37,474 nt of DNA from Arenicella sp. (GTDB lineage: Bacteria > Pseudomonadota > Gammaproteobacteria > Arenicellales > Arenicellaceae). Shown piece after piece: positions 1 to 8,857 of this stretch. The position numbers and the translations under genes were made by a program. The DNA lies in contig JALZVW010000155.1 in assembly GCA_023301745.1 (NCBI GenBank), positions 1-37,474 of the forward strand, read 5' to 3'. The notes beneath the pieces were generated by a model. That model did not search any database and was not told the origin of the DNA. It worked only from the letters and a program-made list of their open reading frames with translations. Every line of letters starts with the position of its first letter. Position 1 is the stretch's first letter.

Positions 1-803
1 TTAGGTTTGAGCGCGTTGAGCTGTTTCTCAAGTGATTCTATCTGTGCTTTAGTGGTGACCATTGTGTTCATCAGTTGGTCGTGCAGATCCGGGTGTTCGA
101 GCTTTTGCAGGTAAGCATACTTGGCTTCGTCCAAATTATTGATGACCACAGCGATGAACAAGTTAACCACAACAAATGTCCCAATGACCACAAAGCTCAC
201 GAAAAAGAGCCCATAAGCGGGTGATAGCTCCATTGCGGTATACATCACGTCGGTCCAGTCTTCGAGTGTGACGATTCTGAATAGCGTGAGCAGTGAATAC
301 GCTAAGTTGCGCCAGTGCGTTGGGTCGTGTTCAGCGAAAAGGTGAAAGCCCAAAACCGCATAGATGAAGAACAACAAGCTCATCAGAATGGTGATATGAA
401 ACATTGACGGAATTGACCGAACCAGCGTCTCGACGATGAGGCGCAGTTCAGGAAATGCGTTGACCAAACGCAGAACCCTAAGCAAACGAAATACTCGCCC
501 AAGCATCGCAAATTCAGACGAGATAGGGAGTAATGAAAGTACGATCAGTGAAAAATCAAAGATATTCCAACCATCTTTGAAATACTGCCAAGGCCTAGGC
601 GAGAGCGCGACAATCTTTATAATGGCCTCGACGATAAAAAGCCCTAATATTATCGTGTGGCCAGTGCTGAAAATAGACTCGATGGTTGGAGTCATCAAAC
701 TGGGAAAGGCTTCAAAGCCAATCATCGCCGCGGTCACTAAAATCAAACCAATGATGATGCGATCAAATAAAGCCGAAGCCGCAAACTGTCTAATCATGTT
801 CAT
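1..803 (-). CDS. Voltage-gated cation channel, NaChBac-like (3' end cut by window)
   Basis: Single-domain six-helix voltage-gated channel of the inner membrane, expected to form tetramers and pass Na+ or Ca2+. My translation from the ATG at 801-803 gives 267 residues before the window edge. S1 lies near residues 14-31. S4 carries arginines every third position (R103, R106, R109, R112). The pore loop and selectivity filter read TLEDWTD (179-185). S6 follows at about 197-222, and the polar helix from about 224 looks like the usual C-terminal coiled coil. The missing part should be short because bacterial Nav proteins are about 270-290 residues. A second ATG at 795-797 is a possible start, and neither has a clear ribosome binding site. 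It shares its strand with ppc upstream but is separated from it by a strong hairpin. Family membership is secure. Ion selectivity is inferred (see findings). Confidence 0.9.
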   Translation of the reverse strand, partial: MNMIRQFAASALFDRIIIGLILVTAAMIGFEAFPSLMTPTIESIFSTGHTIILGLFIVEAIIKIVALSPRPWQYFKDGWNIFDFSLIVLSLLPISSEFAMLGRVFRLLRVLRLVNAFPELRLIVETLVRSIPSMFHITILMSLLFFIYAVLGFHLFAEHDPTHWRNLAYSLLTLFRIVTLEDWTDVMYTAMELSPAYGLFFVSFVVIGTFVVVNLFIAVVINNLDEAKYAYLQKLEHPDLHDQLMNTMVTTKAQIESLEKQLNALKP

Positions 804-821
804 ATTTAAAAACCGTTCGTG

Positions 822-857
822 CTCGAGTACTGTTTATCTTTATAAACGGTACTCGAG
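822..857. terminator. 16-bp hairpin between ppc and the channel gene
   Basis: Arms at 822-837 and 842-857 pair over 16 positions with one G-T type mismatch around a 4-base loop. The hairpin lies 36 bases past the ppc stop and 19 bases before the channel start, on the same strand. On the minus strand a run of five T follows about ten bases after the stem, so it is a plausible but imperfect rho-independent terminator. An attenuator or an mRNA-end stabiliser is also possible. Confidence 0.55.
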
Positions 858-892
858 TAGAAAATCTTTTACTAGGCTCCTAAATATAAGGC

Positions 893-3661
893 TTAACCCG
901 TATTTCTCAAGCCAGTCGCTATGCCATTAATGCTATCTAAGGCCGGTTTTAGCCACTTCGATTGCATGCGGTCGTCTTCCTGATCTAAACGCGCTAACAA
1001 TTTAACTTGAATGTGGTTTAGAGGGTCGAGATAAGCATTACGCCATCGTACCGACTGACCAATCTCAGGGAAATCAGCCATCATTAGGCGCTCGCCGGTA
1101 ATCTCTCTAATATTCTCAATTGATAAACGATACTCGCTATGGAGTTGAGCGTAGGTGCGTTCAGCAATGTCCGCGTCGCTACAGAGCTTGGAATACTCTT
1201 GTGCAACCTTTTGGTCAGTTTTTAGAATGACCATTTGTGAATTACTCAACAGGTTTTGAAAGTAACGCCAGTTATTTTGCATGTCTTGCAAGGTCGCTAA
1301 ACCGTCTTTTGCAATGGCATCGTTCAATGCGCTGCCTAAGCCATACCAACCAGGAATGTTTTGGCGAGACTGAGACCACCCAAATACCCAGCCAATGGCG
1401 CGAATTGATTTTTTAGAATAGTCGGCTTTCTTACGATGCGATGGGCGTGAACCAATATTCAATAAACCAATTTCGTTCGATGGTGTGGTTTCATAAAAAT
1501 ACTGCATGGTGGCCACATTATCATCGGTAAGTTCGCGGAACGCAGCTTCACCTGAAATTACCAATTGGTCCATCATGGCAATATGTGCCGCTTGGTCTTG
1601 ACGATCATTGCTCGGGTCACTGGCTTTCATTAAACCTGTGATGCCGACCGTTAATTCATAGCGAGCGGTTTCTTTAAAGTTATATTTGAACGAGAGTACT
1701 TCGCCTTGTTCGGTAAACTTAATACCACCTTTAACCGTGCCCTTGGGCTGACTCAAAATTGATTCATGAGTCGGGCCGCCGCCACGGCCAATTGTGCCAC
1801 CACGACCATGGAACAGCAGGCAACGAATATCGTGTTTGTCCGTAACCGACACAATATTTTGTTGTGCTTTGTAGAGGTTCCAGCTGGATGCCAGTATGCC
1901 ACCGTCCTTACACGAATCAGAGTAACCGAGCATGACTTCTTGGGTGCTGTTACTGAACTCCAAGAGCTGACGGTACACAGGATTAGTGAACAAGCTTTCA
2001 AGCGTTGGCTCAGCGTGTTCTAAATCGATCACCGTTTCGAACAAAGGCGCGATGTGAATTTCGCTTGTAACCTTGCCATGCTCATCGGATGTGATCAGGC
2101 CCGACATTTTTGCCAGTAAAGCAACTTCAAGCAGGTGGCTAGCTTCATGCGTCATCGAGATAATGTAGCTGCCAAAACATTCAGCTGACACTTCTTCGCG
2201 CATTTCGCTCATTAGGTCGAATACGGCAATGATATCGGCGCTTTGAATGGTGATTTGACGACGGTCGTAACTCAGAGACTCGGTATCTAGAATTCGCGCT
2301 GTCAACCAAGCCTGACGCTGGGCTTCGTTCATTGCGTAGTAATCAACGGGCTCGTCAATGGTCAAGCCAATTTCATGAATGGCTTGGCTGTGGAGGGTTG
2401 ACTCTTGGCGGATATCCATCTTTGACAAGTAGAAACCGCAGCTATCAAGCAAACGCAATAAATCTTGTAGGCTACCGCGAGTGAGGTTCGACTCATTATG
2501 GTGATTTAGAGAGTCACGCACCGTGGTCAATTCATATTTGAATTCAGCTTCGTTTTGAAAAGCCAAGGGATCGAACGATGGGTGGCCGCCGCCTAGGTGG
2601 GCTTCGGCAATCGCAATGGTGTGCTCTAGTCGTAACTTCACTAAGCTCAACTTACGACGATAAGGCTCTTTATGGTGCTTTTCGCCCAAGTACTTGCTTA
2701 AGCGAATTCGGTCTCGTTTCATCGACGCTTCGAATTCTTCCGACAGCGTTACTTGATCAATGCTGTGAGTCAGGATTTGACTTAAGCTATCGACTCGCCG
2801 AGTGTATTCGTTAAGCACCTCAATTTGCTGCATGCGCAGTGCATTACGCGTTATCTCCGGCGTGACAAACGGGTTGCCGTCGCGATCGCCACCCACCCAG
2901 GTGCCGAAACGCACAATGTTCGGCAAGTTAATCGCTTGGCCGCGAGCCTCTGGGTATGAGTGCTTAATCGCGCTTTCTAGGTCGCGATAAATTTCGGGTA
3001 GGCAAGCGAAGATACTTTCACGAAAATAATATAAAGAGTTTTCAATTTCGTCGTAAACAGTTGGCTTTGACGGTCTGACCGCTTCTGTTTTCCAGAAAAT
3101 TTGGATCATCGCCTTTAATCGGTGGCGAAACTCACTGAGTTCGGCGTCAACCACACCTTCGCGGGTTAAACCCTGATACTCTTTATGAATACGCTGCAGC
3201 GCTTCTAAGACAATAGGGCGCTTCGCTTCAGTTGGGTGGGCGGTAAATGTTGGGTAGTAGTTTAAGTCGCTAACCAATTCGATTACTTCATTCAATGATT
3301 TTCCGTCGCGTTTGAAGCCTTCTACGGTGTCAATGAAGGAATTACTCCAGGTTTCGCCAGCTTCCTCGCGTGACGCACGTGCTTTTTGGTTGGCGTGCTC
3401 TTCTGAGATATTGGTCAGATGAAAGAAGGTGCTAAACGCATGAATAACACGATCAAGCGACTCGACATCTAGACCATCAATGGCTGACAGCAGTTCTTCT
3501 TGTTTAGCGGCGTCAGGCGTTATGCGTTGACTGATAAAGCCTTGCCTCAATAACTCGACAGCGTCAAAGACATCTCGGCCTTCTTGTTCAAGAATAACTT
3601 CGCCTAATAAATCAGGCAGTATTTTAGCGTCATCACTAAGTGCATTAATCGGTGGATTCAC
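893..3661 (-). CDS. ppc: Phosphoenolpyruvate carboxylase
   Basis: Cytosolic enzyme that adds bicarbonate to phosphoenolpyruvate to give oxaloacetate, topping up the TCA cycle. The 922-residue product is slightly longer than the E. coli enzyme. The signatures appear in order: FTAHPTE with the catalytic histidine at 142, GGDRDGNPFVTPE, GYSDSCKDGG, the active-site loop FHGRGGTIGRGGGPTHE, and the family's hallmark C terminus ending RNTG. The start is a GTG at 3659-3661; no ATG lies close by in frame, and a weak AGGG stands about 8 bases upstream. It is transcribed away from the ABC1 kinase gene. A candidate promoter with an inverted repeat across its -35 box lies at 3698-3726. Confidence 0.97.
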   Translation of the reverse strand: MNPPINALSDDAKILPDLLGEVILEQEGRDVFDAVELLRQGFISQRITPDAAKQEELLSAIDGLDVESLDRVIHAFSTFFHLTNISEEHANQKARASREEAGETWSNSFIDTVEGFKRDGKSLNEVIELVSDLNYYPTFTAHPTEAKRPIVLEALQRIHKEYQGLTREGVVDAELSEFRHRLKAMIQIFWKTEAVRPSKPTVYDEIENSLYYFRESIFACLPEIYRDLESAIKHSYPEARGQAINLPNIVRFGTWVGGDRDGNPFVTPEITRNALRMQQIEVLNEYTRRVDSLSQILTHSIDQVTLSEEFEASMKRDRIRLSKYLGEKHHKEPYRRKLSLVKLRLEHTIAIAEAHLGGGHPSFDPLAFQNEAEFKYELTTVRDSLNHHNESNLTRGSLQDLLRLLDSCGFYLSKMDIRQESTLHSQAIHEIGLTIDEPVDYYAMNEAQRQAWLTARILDTESLSYDRRQITIQSADIIAVFDLMSEMREEVSAECFGSYIISMTHEASHLLEVALLAKMSGLITSDEHGKVTSEIHIAPLFETVIDLEHAEPTLESLFTNPVYRQLLEFSNSTQEVMLGYSDSCKDGGILASSWNLYKAQQNIVSVTDKHDIRCLLFHGRGGTIGRGGGPTHESILSQPKGTVKGGIKFTEQGEVLSFKYNFKETARYELTVGITGLMKASDPSNDRQDQAAHIAMMDQLVISGEAAFRELTDDNVATMQYFYETTPSNEIGLLNIGSRPSHRKKADYSKKSIRAIGWVFGWSQSRQNIPGWYGLGSALNDAIAKDGLATLQDMQNNWRYFQNLLSNSQMVILKTDQKVAQEYSKLCSDADIAERTYAQLHSEYRLSIENIREITGERLMMADFPEIGQSVRWRNAYLDPLNHIQVKLLARLDQEDDRMQSKWLKPALDSINGIATGLRNTG

Positions 3662-4059
3662 AACAGGGCCCTAAAATTATGTAATTTAATTACACTAATT
3701 GTAGCATTGCTCAAACTTGGAGCAATACGCATATCGCCGATAGGGTGGATTAATCGATTCTCAAGCCGCTTCTTAAGCCCTATAGCCGAATTTTTAATGC
3801 GGCTTGGCGCGAGCCTGCATGGGAGTTCCCTAATGATTCACTCACTGTAAGGCTGATTATCGAAACGGGTGAGAGATTTCAGCTCCTAGAGGCACTTCTA
3901 GCTAACTAATGGTTATGAACCTAAATTCGTTCACACTTTTTGAGTCGAAGTGTGCAGGAAAAGGAGAAGTCTCTCAGGGATGAGGTTTTCATAAAAACGG
4001 CGTTATTTTTGCTTCGAGTATTCATCTATTAACACCTCGAAGGCGCTACAATTGCCGCT
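3662..4059. other. 398-bp divergent intergenic region (ppc / ABC1 kinase)
   Basis: No convincing gene on either strand. It holds the ppc promoter candidate at one end. It also holds a hairpin-forming repeat CACACTT / AAGTGTG (3932-3938, 3948-3954), and a 7-bp inverted repeat CTTCGAG (4012-4018) / CTCGAAG (4036-4042) just before a TACAAT box at 4047-4052. That box is only 7 bases from the ATG at 4060. If it is the -10 element, the kinase mRNA would be leaderless or nearly so; no good -35 partner is visible. Confidence 0.5.
3698..3726 (-). promoter_or_regulatory. Candidate ppc promoter with overlapping inverted repeat
   Basis: Read on the minus strand, TTGCTC (3720-3725) and TACAAT (3698-3703) are separated by 16 bases, close to sigma-70 consensus, and lie about 40 bases before the ppc start. 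A perfect inverted repeat, ATTGCTC at 3706-3712 and GAGCAAT at 3720-3726, covers the -35 box and spacer. This placement suits a repressor operator. The binding protein is unknown. Confidence 0.4.
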
Positions 4060-5415
4060 ATGAAGAAGATTAAGACAGGCGGGTTGCGCCGGCGTTTTGC
4101 GATTGGCGCAGCAGGGGCTAGAGGCGGCCTAGGTTTACTTACGTCCAAAGCATCAGGCTTGTTGTTATCTAAAGACCAACAAGAGGCCCACGAACAAGCC
4201 GCTTTAGAGCGAGAAGCCATGAGGTTTGTTAAGGAATTGGGCGAACTTAAAGGTGCTTACGTCAAGATTGGCCAAATGTTGGCACTCTACGGCGAGCACT
4301 TATTGCCCAAGGCAGTGACCACCGCGCTGCATACCTTAGAATCACAAACCACCGAATTAGAGTGGAGCGTGATTGAGCCACATTTGCAGTTGGCGCTTGA
4401 ACAGCGCTTAAAGCTTCTAGATATAGAAGCAACTAGCTTTGCTGCAGCGTCGTTGTCTCAGGTTCACAAGGCCAGCGTCAAGGGCAAGTCAGAGCGATTG
4501 TGCGTTAAGGTGCAATACCCGGGAATTGCCGGCGCTATCGAGGACGATTTTCGTAATGTAATGCAAATGCTCACTTTGGCTCGGTGGGTGAAATCTGGGA
4601 GGCAATTAGAACAACTAACAAAGGAACTCAAATATCAACTCTTACGTGAAGTTGATTATCAATACGAGCTCGATACGGCTGAGTTGGTTCGGGATAAACT
4701 GTCAAACGATCGTCGCTATAAAGTGCCTGTCTACTACCCTAGGTTTAGCACTCAGTTGGTGTTAACCATGGAGTTTATTGATGGTTACGATGTAACTCAC
4801 CCAAAGGTTCAATCACTAAGCCAGTCTCGGCGTAATGCTTTGGCAACCGCCATGCTTGAGCTATTTTTTAAAGAAGCATTTGAGTGGGGGTTGATGCAAA
4901 CTGACCCCAACTTCGGAAACTATCGAGTGATTATTGATGAGCAGGGCGAGAGTGATCAACTAGGCCTTCTGGATTTTGGCGCGGTGCACCACCTGCCCAA
5001 TAGTTTTGTCTTGTCGTTAAAGAAAACCATACTGGCGGCGCATGCGGGTGATATTCAAACAACCATAGCGGGTGCAATCGAGCTGAAATGCCTGCGCGAG
5101 TCTGACACACAAAGCGTCAAACAGTCGTTTGCTGAATTTTGTTGTTTTATTTTAGAGCCATTTTCTTCAGATCTTTCAGTCTTGCCTGATTTTACCCGCA
5201 CTGAAGATGGGCTCTACGATTGGCAAGCATCGCGTTTACTTAAGCGCGCAGGCCGGCTTGGCAGTGAGGGCATGTTAATTAAAGGCTTTGTTATTCCGCC
5301 GTCTGAGTTCATGCTGATGGTGCGTAAGTTAACAGGGGTTTTTACCTTTGTCTCAGCGCTTGGTGCTAAATTGGATAGTGCCTGCTTACTTGATCGATAT
5401 GTTGATACGCCTTAA
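4060..5415 (+). CDS. ABC1/ADCK (UbiB-like) atypical kinase
   Basis: Member of the ABC1 protein-kinase-like family, whose known members (UbiB, COQ8) support ubiquinone synthesis or lipid handling at the membrane. The 451-residue protein shows the family marks: the KxGQ motif (KIGQ, 69-72), the alanine-rich loop with SLSQVHKA, the ATP-site lysine in CVKVQYPG, the conserved glutamate in LLREVDYQYEL, DPNFGN in the catalytic loop, and the metal-binding DFG (305-307). There is no clear C-terminal membrane anchor such as that of E. coli UbiB, and the gene is not beside ubiE or ubiJ. It is therefore probably a second ABC1 kinase rather than UbiB itself. It stands alone, divergent from ppc; the next gene has its own promoter. 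Confidence 0.85.
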   Translation: MKKIKTGGLRRRFAIGAAGARGGLGLLTSKASGLLLSKDQQEAHEQAALEREAMRFVKELGELKGAYVKIGQMLALYGEHLLPKAVTTALHTLESQTTELEWSVIEPHLQLALEQRLKLLDIEATSFAAASLSQVHKASVKGKSERLCVKVQYPGIAGAIEDDFRNVMQMLTLARWVKSGRQLEQLTKELKYQLLREVDYQYELDTAELVRDKLSNDRRYKVPVYYPRFSTQLVLTMEFIDGYDVTHPKVQSLSQSRRNALATAMLELFFKEAFEWGLMQTDPNFGNYRVIIDEQGESDQLGLLDFGAVHHLPNSFVLSLKKTILAAHAGDIQTTIAGAIELKCLRESDTQSVKQSFAEFCCFILEPFSSDLSVLPDFTRTEDGLYDWQASRLLKRAGRLGSEGMLIKGFVIPPSEFMLMVRKLTGVFTFVSALGAKLDSACLLDRYVDTP

Positions 5416-5433
5416 GCGGCTTTTACGCTAAAT

Positions 5434-5462
5434 TTGGCTCACCACGGTCAAACGGCTAGAAT
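5434..5462 (+). promoter_or_regulatory. Candidate sigma-70 promoter of ABC transporter operon
   Basis: TTGGCT (5434-5439) and TAGAAT (5457-5462) are separated by exactly 17 bases. They lie about 70 bases upstream of the ABC ATPase start, so the operon need not depend on read-through from the kinase gene. Confidence 0.45.
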
Positions 5463-5530
5463 GCTTAAACAAGCTCGTATTAATTCAAGATTCAATTTAA
5501 CTGTGTGACCTAAGGATTAACCCAGAAATT

Positions 5531-6379
5531 ATGTCGAAAACCTTCGTTGAAATAGAAAATCTCTCCAAGCAATATGGTAGCAATACCGTTCTGCGTGATA
5601 TCAATTTAACGATTGGTGAAGGCGAAATTGTTGGTCTGGTCGGCCCCAACGGTGCCGGTAAGTCGACGTTGCTAAAAGCCATTATGGGGTTAATAAAGTA
5701 TTCAGGTAAGCTATCAATTTTTGATAAAGACCCATCCAGAAATCGAACCGAGCTGTTAAAAAACATGAGTTACATTGCTGATGTAGCCTCACTGCCTGGT
5801 TGGATGAAGGTAAAAGATCTACTCGAGTTTGTTGAGCAAACACACCCTAAGTTTAATATGGCGCGAGCGAAAGAATTACTTCAAGATACGCCGATTCAGC
5901 TAAATAGCCGCATCGAAACCTTATCGAAAGGCATGAAAACACGGCTGCATTTGGTCGCTATTCTATCGATTAATACCGATTTTCTTGTGCTTGATGAACC
6001 GACTCTTGGCTTAGACGTACTGGTTCGTAGGGATTTTCAAGATCGCCTGGTTAAAGACTACTACACCCAAAATAGATCGATACTAATCACCACGCATCAA
6101 ATCGATGAAGTTGAGAGCATTCTCACCAGAGTTGTGTTTATTAAAGAAGGGCTTATCACGCTTGATATAAAAATAGCTGAATTGAAAGACCGTTACAGTA
6201 AACTCATCACCACGCAAAATGTGGTGTTCAGCGACCCGGCTTTAAAGCCCATTTATCAACGCGCTCTACCCGAACACAGCGAGCTGATTTTTCGAGATGT
6301 TGAGGCCTCTGCATTAACTGAATATGGCCAAGTCGTAACACCGAGTCTTGAAGACTTGTTTGTCGCCATTAACGTATAA
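5531..6379 (+). CDS. ABC transporter ATP-binding protein
   Basis: ATPase subunit of an ABC-2 type exporter that works with the permease encoded next. The 282-residue protein has Walker A GPNGAGKST (38-46), the signature loop in the variant form LSKGM (131-135), Walker B with VLDEPT (153-158), and an H-switch in TTHQIDEVES. The C-terminal 70 residues look like the extra domain seen in YtrB/CcmA-like two-gene exporters. The start ATG follows the candidate promoter by about 70 bases. The permease begins 23 bases after the stop, which indicates an operon. No GntR-type regulator gene, often found with this class, is present. The substrate is unknown. Confidence 0.9.
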   Translation: MSKTFVEIENLSKQYGSNTVLRDINLTIGEGEIVGLVGPNGAGKSTLLKAIMGLIKYSGKLSIFDKDPSRNRTELLKNMSYIADVASLPGWMKVKDLLEFVEQTHPKFNMARAKELLQDTPIQLNSRIETLSKGMKTRLHLVAILSINTDFLVLDEPTLGLDVLVRRDFQDRLVKDYYTQNRSILITTHQIDEVESILTRVVFIKEGLITLDIKIAELKDRYSKLITTQNVVFSDPALKPIYQRALPEHSELIFRDVEASALTEYGQVVTPSLEDLFVAINV

Positions 6380-6402
6380 CTCGTCGTTTAAGGAAAATAG
6401 AT

Positions 6403-7161
6403 ATGAAAGTAATGTTAGCCCTCTTAAAACGAGAAATTTTAGAGCATCGTAATATCTGGTTTGTGCCGGTGATATTAGTTGGTATCGCGATATTGGTTCG
6501 CTTGTCGTTAGTCTTCGGTAATTTGAGTGTTGATTTTGAATTGCCGTCGCAACTGCAATTAGACGATCAAGTCGACAGCGTCGTCAATAGTGTACTTGCT
6601 CGTGGCCTGAACTGGATGAACACCATAATCACCATGACAATTATGGTTGTGGCGTGCTTTTACACCTTGTCTTGCTTATACAACGAGCGCCAAGATGAGA
6701 GCATACTCTTTTGGAGATCGTTACCGGTTTCAGACACCACGACGGTTATCTCTAAGTTGCTTATAGCCTTAGTTGTTGCACCACTAACGGTGGTTGTTTG
6801 CCAAATAGTCGTGGCCTTTGTGTTTTTTGGTTTGGGCGCATTTGACTACTTAAGCGTGTATTTAAGCGGTTCATTAGCGCTGCTTCTAAAGATAATAATT
6901 TGGTCTTTATTGCCAACCGTAGCATGGTGCTTATTTTGTTCTGAAGTGGCTAAGAAAAACCCATTTTTGTTAGCGTTTGTTGCGCCAATGCTGTTGTGGG
7001 TTATTGATTCATTATTTTTAAATGGCGTGATTGGTGACAACATTATGGTGAATCGCTGGTTCGGTTTTAATAGCTACACCAGCGTGCCCCTTATTTCAGG
7101 CCTAATACTCAGCGCGGTATTCATTTCATTGGCGATCGTTAAACGCAGTCAGAGAATTTGA
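6403..7161 (+). CDS. ABC-2 type transporter permease
   Basis: Inner-membrane permease of the exporter with the preceding ATPase. The 252 residues contain about six hydrophobic segments: near 17-36, a pair around 73-92, and four more through the C-terminal half. A cytoplasmic LYNERQDESILFWRSLPVSD loop follows the second segment; this loop is common in ABC-2 permeases and probably docks on the ATPase. A clear AAGGAAA stands shortly before the ATG. The transported compound cannot be read from the sequence. Confidence 0.85.
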   Translation: MKVMLALLKREILEHRNIWFVPVILVGIAILVRLSLVFGNLSVDFELPSQLQLDDQVDSVVNSVLARGLNWMNTIITMTIMVVACFYTLSCLYNERQDESILFWRSLPVSDTTTVISKLLIALVVAPLTVVVCQIVVAFVFFGLGAFDYLSVYLSGSLALLLKIIIWSLLPTVAWCLFCSEVAKKNPFLLAFVAPMLLWVIDSLFLNGVIGDNIMVNRWFGFNSYTSVPLISGLILSAVFISLAIVKRSQRI

Positions 7162-7195
7162 GTTTCGCTAAATCCCAAGATTTTAAGCAGCCATT

Positions 7196-8404
7196 ATGAT
7201 TTCACACATTATTAACCGACCGCTTCGCATATTTTTTGTGCTGATACTTGCTGCCGCATTGAGTGGGTGTGCAACTTACTTCGAGCGCTCTGCTCAGAAA
7301 CAGTGTTTTAGCAAAGATTGGTCAGCCGAAGGCTTTAACACCGCGAAGCGTGGCCGTTTGTTTCACCCATCTTGGGAGTACCAAGATAAGGAATGCAAGA
7401 AATACAATATTTGGTCAAACCAAGCTGATTTCATAGAGGGTTATGAGCTTGGTTTAGAGGCGTTCTGCGCTGAACATAATGGTTTCGAGTTTGGCCTTAG
7501 AGATCGAGACTATTACCCTATTTGCGGCCCTAATCAACAAGCCGACTTCGACGCGGCATTTAAAGACGGCCAACGCCTTTATCAAGCACGGGCGCATTTA
7601 GATTCCCAAGAAGCACGCTTATATGAGACCAAAGATGCGATTGAGTATGCTCGTGAAGAACGCGAATACTTAGCTGATGAAATTGACTCTGGAGAACTCG
7701 ATAAAGCAACTGAAAAGAAATACGTAAAAAAGAGATATCGGCTTAAAAAACGTAAACAATCGGCCCAATACAATCTCGCCGGTCATCAAAGTGATCTTCG
7801 CGGTGCGCAGCTCAACGAGTCTTCACTTAGTGAACGCTTATATAATCGCTATTACCATGGCAACAAAGAAGTTGAAAATGGCTTCTCAGGTGACCAATCG
7901 ATTGTGAGTGAAAACGAGGTGATTCACGATCCTTCTATCTTGTTGTATAGACCTACTAAGCTCGCAAAAGAAAATCGACGTGACCTTACAGAAAAAATCA
8001 ATACTTTGGTTCGCCACGTAACAAGCAACCACCTGCGAATTTTTAGGTTTCAAGTTATTGGCGACACCGAATTGTCTTTTATTGAAAAGGGTGGCAAAGC
8101 AACAGAATTACAGCCTAGTCTCCGATTTGGGCACACACCAACACTGATTTTTTGGGACACCAAGCAGCTTAGCTTTGAGTCTTTAGGTACTAACTCGGAG
8201 CTATCATTAGCTTCATTAGATTCCTTTATTGCAACTCAACGACTTACGTTAAAGCTCGAGCCTCAGTTTTTGAGCGAATTTGGCTTTCAAAGTAATCTGG
8301 AAAAACGCCCGTATCGCACAGAAGCTGAAATTTGTCGAAAGGCTAATCACCAGCCGGGCACGATAGGTGCGGTAGAATGCATTGGCCCGATACTTGTAGA
8401 ATGA
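7196..8404 (+). CDS. DUF2799-type lipoprotein with long C-terminal extension
   Basis: Predicted outer-membrane or periplasmic lipoprotein of unknown function. The N terminus is a lipoprotein signal with the lipobox LSGC, giving a lipidated cysteine at about residue 24. The next ~110 residues resemble DUF2799 (repeated aromatic/glycine pattern with YELGLEAFC, CGPNQQADFDAAFKDGQ). A strongly charged, probably coiled-coil segment follows at about 130-210, then a ~190-residue C-terminal region I do not recognise. At 402 residues it is much longer than typical DUF2799 proteins. It starts 34 bases after the permease stop, so it may be the third gene of the ABC operon. Confidence 0.7.
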   Translation: MISHIINRPLRIFFVLILAAALSGCATYFERSAQKQCFSKDWSAEGFNTAKRGRLFHPSWEYQDKECKKYNIWSNQADFIEGYELGLEAFCAEHNGFEFGLRDRDYYPICGPNQQADFDAAFKDGQRLYQARAHLDSQEARLYETKDAIEYAREEREYLADEIDSGELDKATEKKYVKKRYRLKKRKQSAQYNLAGHQSDLRGAQLNESSLSERLYNRYYHGNKEVENGFSGDQSIVSENEVIHDPSILLYRPTKLAKENRRDLTEKINTLVRHVTSNHLRIFRFQVIGDTELSFIEKGGKATELQPSLRFGHTPTLIFWDTKQLSFESLGTNSELSLASLDSFIATQRLTLKLEPQFLSEFGFQSNLEKRPYRTEAEICRKANHQPGTIGAVECIGPILVE

Positions 8405-8857
8405 AGTAGTAGTTTGACCAAGCCTATATTTATGGTGTCGATGGCATTGCACTGCCTATCGATCGTTTGATTGAAATGAAACGCCACGCAAATAAAAGAT
8501 AAATTTAAATAAAGGGTTGTGCCTGAATTTACGTATCAGCTAAATATTATTTAAATGAATGGTGGCTCTCCCTGAATTGGGCCGCTCTCACTCGTCGAAT
8601 TCACGTCTCATCTTTAAACCTCAATGTGCTCTAAGAATGTACTTTAAGATAGGTGCCTGGTGATTTTAGATAGAGGTTGGCGGTCTTGATTGGTCAGTAC
8701 TTATTTTCCGCTCTTCAACATTGATTAGAAAAACGTCATGGTAAATTCACAAAGCTTTCGAGTGCACTTTTTTATTATAGTAATCCAGCCTAAAATACGG
8801 CCAATCCATCTAAGTAATGAGATTTTTAAGTATCTCGTTAAACCGGCATAATTTTTC
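8405..8857. other. 453-bp intergenic region before the RND operon
   Basis: No complete gene is supported. Bases 8413-8502 hold a 29-codon open stretch with protein-like composition but no start codon (see findings). Near the right end a CATAAT box (8847-8852) lies only 5 bases before the adaptor ATG at 8858, with no convincing -35 partner, so the RND promoter is unresolved. A short GAGAT/ATCTC inverted repeat sits just upstream of it (around 8820-8837). Confidence 0.4.

Noticed and set aside
436-930. 164-codon plus-strand open frame
   Set aside because: It is antisense to the channel gene, which has clear S4 and filter motifs, and shows no domain of its own.
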